From: Tannerellaceae bacterium
GTDB lineage: Bacteria > Bacteroidota > Bacteroidia > Bacteroidales > Tannerellaceae
Assembly: GCA_031257015.1 (NCBI GenBank)
Contig: JAIRPK010000016.1
Coordinates: 1 to 64,000 of the forward strand
Direction of reading: 5' to 3'
Length of the DNA: 64,000 nt
In this document: piece by piece, positions 63,043 to 64,000 of the stretch
How the letters are laid out: every line of letters starts with the position of its first letter
Numbering within the stretch: position 1 is the first letter of the stretch
The notes under the pieces: model-generated
Told to the model about the DNA's origin: nothing
Databases searched by the model: none
The model's input: the letters and a program-made list of their open reading frames with translations, nothing else
Translations under genes and position numbers: made by a program

Positions 63043-64000
63043 TTAATGCCACTTGAAGCGTTTCATGCCGATGGCGAAGCACAACAGTCCGAGGGCGGAG
63101 AGTGCAATGGTCGGTATGAGGATTTCTTCCCACCCGGCGCCTTCGTTAAATATGCTGCGGACGCCGTCGGTAAAGGCGGTCAGTGGTAGCAGTTTTATTG
63201 CGCTGATGCTCCATTCTGGGAAGTTATGGTAGCTGAAGAATATGCCGGACAGGAGCATCATCGGCATTTGGACTGCATTGATTAATCCTGTGCCCACCTC
63301 TGTTTTCGATGTACGGCTGGAAACAAGGATGGCGATGCCGGCGAAGGCGAGGTTGCCTGCGAGGAAGAGGAGGGCCAGCGCGGCTATGTTGCCCTGTATG
63401 CGAATGTCGAAAATCAGGTATGCAAACAGGAAGAGGATGAGGGCTTCGACGATGTTCATCAGTGTTCTCATTCCCATGAGTGCGATGAGGAAACTGGACT
63501 TTCGCATGGGGGTTGCCACCATGCGTCGGAGGAGTTTTTGCGAGCGCCTTTCGATAATTGTATAACTCACTCCCCACATGATCGACCCCATGATGCCGAA
63601 AGTGATAAGTCCGGGGATGAGGAAGTCAATATATCTCACTCCTTTGAGTTCCAGTGGTTCGACTGCGATATTTGTATCCGCGTCATGTGAGGCGGGCGAT
63701 TGCAACAGTGCCGATAGCTTCATGTAAACGAGTTGCGCCTGTGAATTATGTGGGTCGAAGCGGTATCGCAACCCGTCGGGGGTATCGGCGATTACGAGGT
63801 CGGCCTCTCCGCGCTTGAGTGAGATGATTGCCGATTCCCAATCGCTATGAGTGAAATCAAATTGGGTTTTGCCGAGCGCCTTGTCGTTTGTCTCCCAGAT
63901 GATGGCTGGCTGTCCTTTGTGTTTTCCTTCATGCCCGTACAGGGACAGGAGAGAATCAACTGCGGTTGGTTTGCTTTCTACAATTAATATGTGGAATTTG
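63043..64000 (-). CDS. ABC-2 family transporter permease, 5' end cut by the window
   Basis: The frame is open from the window edge to the stop at 63043-63045, so the N-terminus is missing (319 codons present). The visible part starts with an extracytoplasmic segment (SKPTAVDSLLSLYG, IIWETNDKALGKTQFDF), followed by five to six helices with ABC-2 features (IDFLIPGLITFGIMGSIMW, ERRSQKLLRRMVATPMRKSSF, MPMMLLSGIFFSYHNFP, LPLTAFTDGVRSIFNEGAGW). This is the YhaP/drug-exporter type. The ATPase gene is probably beyond the window. The internal TTG at 63771 is not the real start. Confidence 0.88.
   Translation of the reverse strand, partial: KFHILIVESKPTAVDSLLSLYGHEGKHKGQPAIIWETNDKALGKTQFDFTHSDWESAIISLKRGEADLVIADTPDGLRYRFDPHNSQAQLVYMKLSALLQSPASHDADTNIAVEPLELKGVRYIDFLIPGLITFGIMGSIMWGVSYTIIERRSQKLLRRMVATPMRKSSFLIALMGMRTLMNIVEALILFLFAYLIFDIRIQGNIAALALLFLAGNLAFAGIAILVSSRTSKTEVGTGLINAVQMPMMLLSGIFFSYHNFPEWSISAIKLLPLTAFTDGVRSIFNEGAGWEEILIPTIALSALGLLCFAIGMKRFKWH

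Overview
This window looks like a chromosome segment of a Bacteroidota bacterium, order Bacteroidales, probably near Porphyromonadaceae/Tannerellaceae. The grounds are promoters of the Bacteroidetes type (TTTG, about 19 nt, TAnnTTTG), a PorZ-like type IX secretion protein, a SusC/SusD pair, many SPII lipoproteins and several DUF families typical of the phylum. The genus is inference only; Tannerella would fit the mix of T9SS, GH20 hexosaminidase and intergenic tandem repeats.

Layout. 0-9 kb: rdgB-porZ, punA, a TPR protein and ribE on the plus strand, then yihY and the RNase P RNA on the minus strand. 9.5-15.7 kb: tRNA-Lys, a 43-bp repeat block, an exported aldo/keto reductase, and minus-strand GH20 and lipase lipoproteins. 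15.8-20.5 kb: a compact minus operon of lipoprotein-yitT-hisH-hisA-hisF-hisIE-ftsE. 20.8-25 kb: a DUF6261 gene followed by more than 3 kb without protein genes. 25-32 kb: an ABC exporter with its lipoprotein, then a pRiA4b-like gene, miaA and nfeD. 33-39 kb: a susC-susD-lipoprotein uptake locus with a divergent Imm11-like gene. 40-48 kb: mgtE, recQ, recJ, a thioesterase and cysS. 50-57 kb: an amidohydrolase, an M20 peptidase, menD, menF and a HAD-thioesterase fusion. 57.7-64 kb: tRNA-Ser, mltG, iorA-iorB, aqpZ and a truncated ABC-2 permease.

The most striking region is 21.7-24.7 kb. It holds a tandem array of very short transcription units on the plus strand. Each has a Bacteroidetes promoter (mostly TTTG, exactly 19 nt, then a TA-rich -7 box), about 66 nt of variable U-rich sequence, and an intrinsic terminator with a CCTCCTGC/GCAGGAGG-type stem. 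From the start of the -7 box to the end of the T-tract nearly all units measure 77-80 nt. Decayed copies lie towards the DUF6261 gene. An internal 41-bp tandem repeat has the promoter geometry (4+19+8) without terminators. I do not recognise this as a described RNA family.

A second theme is intergenic tandem repeats with periods of 21, 23, 41, 42 and 43 bp in at least eight places. Two families (42 bp and 43 bp) each occur twice in the window. Other regulatory signals include twin palindromes in the susC/imm11 intergenic region, a terminator-like hairpin in the susC leader, and a hairpin that hides the mgtE ribosome binding site.
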